A stretch of DNA of 64,000 nt from DATHWB01 sp040880725 (lineage in GTDB: Bacteria; Actinomycetota; Acidimicrobiia; Spongiisociales; ZC4RG35), in assembly GCA_040880725.1 (NCBI GenBank), contig JBBDHV010000040.1, positions 27,899 through 91,898 on the forward strand, read 5' to 3'. Position numbers and translations under genes: made by a program. Shown in pieces: positions 61,451 to 64,000 of this stretch (the first letter of the stretch is position 1; each line of letters begins with the position of its first letter). Under the pieces are notes generated by a model. It did not search any database, was not told the origin of the DNA, and saw only the letters and a list, made by a program, of their open reading frames with translations.

Positions 61451-61860
61451 CGGACCGCAGCGTATCAGGGCGACCAGTCCGCCATCGTCAACGCAAGCCG
61501 AGCTCTGCGGCCTTCTCCGCCAGCAAACGCATCCGGTCCTCTCACTCCTCGAGGGCTGAACCGTTGGCGACCGGACGAAGGATGTGCGCCGCCTCGTACA
61601 CGTCGAAACCGCCGATGCGCGTCACGAACGCCTCTCGAAATCGGAGAGGTAGCCATCGATGCCGACCGCACGATGTACCGGTTCAGGTACACCGGCACTC
61701 GTGCGATTGCGCACCGTACACCGACGACAATCGCCCGATCCCCGACACCACTCCCGGTGAGAACAATCTGATGTCAGGGCGATCCTCACCGCGGGTCAGA
61801 TCGACGTCCTCCGCCGCAGCCCGCTGTTGGAGCCTGCGGGCCGACCTCGCCGGTACGGAG
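61451..61860. other. 410-base stretch with no intact gene, possible gene remnant
   Basis: No credible complete frame is present. On the minus strand a short open stretch (about 61542-61640, ending in a stop at 61542) has a coding-like amino-acid pattern, IGGFDVYEAAHILRPVANGS, without a start. A still shorter piece with an ATG and MRLLAEKAAELGLR follows. This looks like decayed coding sequence rather than a regulatory region; confidence is low. Confidence 0.35.
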
Positions 61861-62214
61861 TCAGTCCGCAGCCGCCCAAACCATGATCTCCACCTGCCAT
61901 TGGTCGCTCGCCAGGCGCGACTGCACGGTTGCCCGGGCCGGCGCCGCACCGTCCGGCACCCACGCCTCCCAGGCTTCATTCATGTCTGAAAAGCCGGTCG
62001 TGATGTCGGTCAACCAGATGTTGGCACCCAGCAACTTGGAACGATCGCTGCCCGCCAGCGCCAGCAGACGGTCGATCTTCTCCAAGGTCTGAGCGGTCTG
62101 CGCCTTCACGTCGCCGTCGGGGTCGCTGCCGACCTGGCCGGAGAGGTGGGCCACCCCGTTGTGCACCACCACCTGGCTCATCCGTGCATTGGTCTCGAAG
62201 CGTTGTATCGACAT
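61861..62214 (-). CDS. RidA/YjgF-family protein
   Basis: A 117-residue Rid protein, which hydrolyses reactive enamine/imine intermediates made by PLP enzymes and amino-acid oxidases. The family strand GQVGSDPDGDV and the C-terminal ARATVQSRLASDQWQVEI with the conserved Arg and Glu-like residues are present. ATG 62214 with AAAGGACC. Such a protein fits next to amino-acid catabolic genes, where dehydration or oxidation of amino acids would give imines. Confidence 0.9.
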   Translation of the reverse strand: MSIQRFETNARMSQVVVHNGVAHLSGQVGSDPDGDVKAQTAQTLEKIDRLLALAGSDRSKLLGANIWLTDITTGFSDMNEAWEAWVPDGAAPARATVQSRLASDQWQVEIMVWAAAD

Positions 62215-62329
62215 CTTGGGGTCCTTTCGTATCGCATACGTGCAGACGTCGGAGTATCGCAGGACGGTTCGGAACCCCCGCACCGCGGAAGCAAGAGCAC
62301 GCCCTGGCCCCTGAGTAGGGTGCGGCTCC

Positions 62330-63844
62330 ATGTCCGCTCCCGCTCCAATCTCTGCAGCTCGAGACCACGGTGAACGCCTCGCACTCGTGACATCCGAGGG
62401 CACCTTCACTTACTCCGAGCTCGTCCAGTCCGCGACCCGGGTCGCCGCCGCCCTGCTCGGCGACCGCACCGATCTGACCGAGGAGCGGGTGGCGTTTCTC
62501 GTCCCTCCCGGCGCCCGCTATGTCGCGCTGCAATGGGGCATCTGGGCGGCAGGAGGCGTGAGCGTCCCTCTCTGCACCTCGCACCCCCGCGGGGAGCTCG
62601 AGCACGTCATCACCGATTCGGGGGCGTCCATCCTCATCGCATCCGACGAGTTCGCCGAGCGCCTCGCCCCGTTGGGGAAGGATCTCGGACTCGAGGTCCG
62701 TCGCGCGGAGGCCGTGATCGAAGCACCGGTCCCGTCGAGCCCGCAGCTTCCGTCGGTCGACGGGAGCGGGCGAGCGCTGATCCTCTACACCAGCGGATCG
62801 ACCGGCAAGCCCAAAGGTGTCGTCTGGACACACCGAATGTTCCAGGCTCAGCTGGAGTCGCTGTCCGAAGCGTGGGGGTGGCGACCCGACGACCGCACCC
62901 TCCTTGCGTTGCCTCTCCACCATGTCCACGGCCTGGTGAACGTGTTGGGATGTGCCCTGTGGAACGGTGCAGTGTGCGAGGTGCTGGCGAGCTTCGACGC
63001 CTCCGCCGTGTGGGATCGGCTGGGAAGCGGTGAACTCACGGTGTTCATGGCCGTTCCCACCATCTATCAGAAGCTGATCGCCGAATGGAACGGATGGAGC
63101 GCCGAGGCGAGGGAGGCCGGCTCGCAAGGTGCATCCGGGATGCGTTTGATGGTCTCGGGATCGGCGGCCCTTCCTGTGGAGACCCTGGAGGCGTGGCGCG
63201 CCATCACCGGTCACACGCTGTTGGAGCGCTACGGGATGACCGAGATCGGAATGGCACTGTCGAACCCGCTCGATGGAGAGCGGGTTCCCGGCTCGGTGGG
63301 ATATCCGCTCCCCGGAGTCGAGATGCGCATCGTCGACGAGACAACAACGCCCGTCTCATCGGGCGACCCGGGCGAACTCGAGGTGAAGGGCCCCAGCGTC
63401 TTCTCCGAGTACTGGGAGCGCCCCGACGCCACCCGGGACGGCTTCAGGGACGGGTGGTTCCGGACCGGTGACATCGCCATTGAGGAGGACGGCCGCTACC
63501 GCATCTTCGGCCGCAAGAGCGTCGACGTCATCAAGACCGGCGGCGAGAAGGTCTCTGCGCTCGAGGTCGAGGGACTGCTCCGTACTCACCCGGCCATCAT
63601 CGACTGTGCCGTCATCGGGGTGCCGGATGCGACCTGGGGCGAGGAGGTCGTCGCCGTGGTCGTCACCGCCGACGCGGAACTCGACATCGACGCCGTTCGA
63701 GACTTCGCCCGCGAACACCTCGCCCCGTACAAGCTCCCGAGACGCCTCGTGCATGTCGACGAACTCCCCAAGAACGCGATGGGCAAAACCGTCAAACCGG
63801 AGCTGAAACAACTCCTCACCGACGAACAAAATACGCGTTCTTAG
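62330..63844 (+). CDS. AMP-forming acyl-CoA ligase, probably malonyl-CoA synthetase (MatB-like)
   Basis: A 504-residue ANL-family adenylating enzyme. The P-loop-like LYTSGSTGKPKG is at about residues 150-162, and PLHHVHGLVNVL, YGMTEIGMALSNP, GWFRTGD and the C-terminal GGEKVS and NAMGKTVK hinge motifs follow. The HHVHGL and YGMTEIGM stretches are like MatB/ACSF3, whose substrate is malonate; methylmalonate is possible. It is the last gene, and its product would feed malonyl-CoA metabolism. Confidence 0.87.
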   Translation: MSAPAPISAARDHGERLALVTSEGTFTYSELVQSATRVAAALLGDRTDLTEERVAFLVPPGARYVALQWGIWAAGGVSVPLCTSHPRGELEHVITDSGASILIASDEFAERLAPLGKDLGLEVRRAEAVIEAPVPSSPQLPSVDGSGRALILYTSGSTGKPKGVVWTHRMFQAQLESLSEAWGWRPDDRTLLALPLHHVHGLVNVLGCALWNGAVCEVLASFDASAVWDRLGSGELTVFMAVPTIYQKLIAEWNGWSAEAREAGSQGASGMRLMVSGSAALPVETLEAWRAITGHTLLERYGMTEIGMALSNPLDGERVPGSVGYPLPGVEMRIVDETTTPVSSGDPGELEVKGPSVFSEYWERPDATRDGFRDGWFRTGDIAIEEDGRYRIFGRKSVDVIKTGGEKVSALEVEGLLRTHPAIIDCAVIGVPDATWGEEVVAVVVTADAELDIDAVRDFAREHLAPYKLPRRLVHVDELPKNAMGKTVKPELKQLLTDEQNTRS

Positions 63845-63853
63845 CGAATGAGC

Positions 63854-63896
63854 GCGCCAGAAATGACGCGATTCGCGTGGCAAAAACGTCTGGCGC
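63854..63896 (+). terminator. Nested hairpin after the CoA ligase gene
   Basis: An 8-base inverted repeat, GCGCCAGA (63854-63861) and TCTGGCGC (63889-63896), encloses an inner ACGCG-ATT-CGCGT hairpin. It begins 10 bases after the ligase stop at 63844. There is no T-tract after it, so terminator function is probable but not certain. Confidence 0.5.
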
Positions 63897-64000
63897 TGAT
63901 CTTGTCTGCGTCGCGGTCCATTCATGTACCGCTGCCCCGCTAAAAAGGGGACAACTGTCGCTTTCGTGGGTCATGATGCTTGAGCCCAGGGGAGGTTTGG

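Overview
The window is GC-rich (roughly two-thirds G+C by eye), gene-dense and probably chromosomal. Many starts are GTG or TTG, and many gene pairs overlap by four bases (GTGA or ATGA). Coenzyme F420 genes (a CofC-type enzyme and an LLM oxidoreductase), an actinobacterial-style ArsR, and glyA placed upstream of the ATP synthase genes all suggest Actinomycetota. The gene content fits an Acidimicrobiia-like lineage best, but that class-level guess is inference; no rRNA gene is present to test it. I see no insertion sequence, prophage, integrase or CRISPR array.

Layout. From 1 to 7.4 kb, on the minus strand, is a housekeeping run: glyA, two small membrane proteins (AtpZ- and AtpI-like), then atpB-E-F-H-A-G-D, with atpD cut by the window edge. 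From 7.4 to 27.1 kb are mixed genes: a solitary MalK/UgpC-type ATPase with a LacI-type operator, an SDR lacking its catalytic tyrosine, a GGDEF-EAL protein coupled to a secreted subtilase with a GASWS repeat tail, a cyclase plus an M20 amidohydrolase, tRNA-Glu beside gltX, PgpA, an S9 peptidase, serA, F420-related genes and an ArsR with its operator. From 27.3 to 41 kb are a UGSC-like protein without the UGSC residues, a truncated cyclase, glycerate kinase, PrmC, an OsmC-GNAT fusion, three membrane transport or synthase genes, a broken EamA transporter, an acyl-CoA dehydrogenase, a NYN-LOTUS protein and an ECF sigma/anti-sigma pair with a recognisable ECF promoter.

From 41.1 to about 60.4 kb is a catabolic cluster: a FadR-type GntR regulator, a fumarylacetoacetase-family hydrolase, two N-acyl-D-amino-acid deacylases, a complete Opp/Dpp peptide ABC transporter, three Gfo/Idh proteins (one degenerate), a DapA-family lyase, an FAD dehydrogenase, a zinc-independent MDR dehydrogenase, a TauE/SafE exporter and a PhyH dioxygenase. 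NHL-lyase-like, RidA and malonyl-CoA-synthetase-like genes follow to 63.8 kb. My reading is that the cluster imports an amide- or peptide-linked compound, deacylates it and oxidises the products. The substrate cannot be read from sequence.

The best candidates for something undescribed are this 41-60 kb cluster, the UGSC-like/truncated-cyclase pair at 27.3-29.2 kb, the OsmC-GNAT fusion, and the subtilase coupled to a c-di-GMP enzyme.
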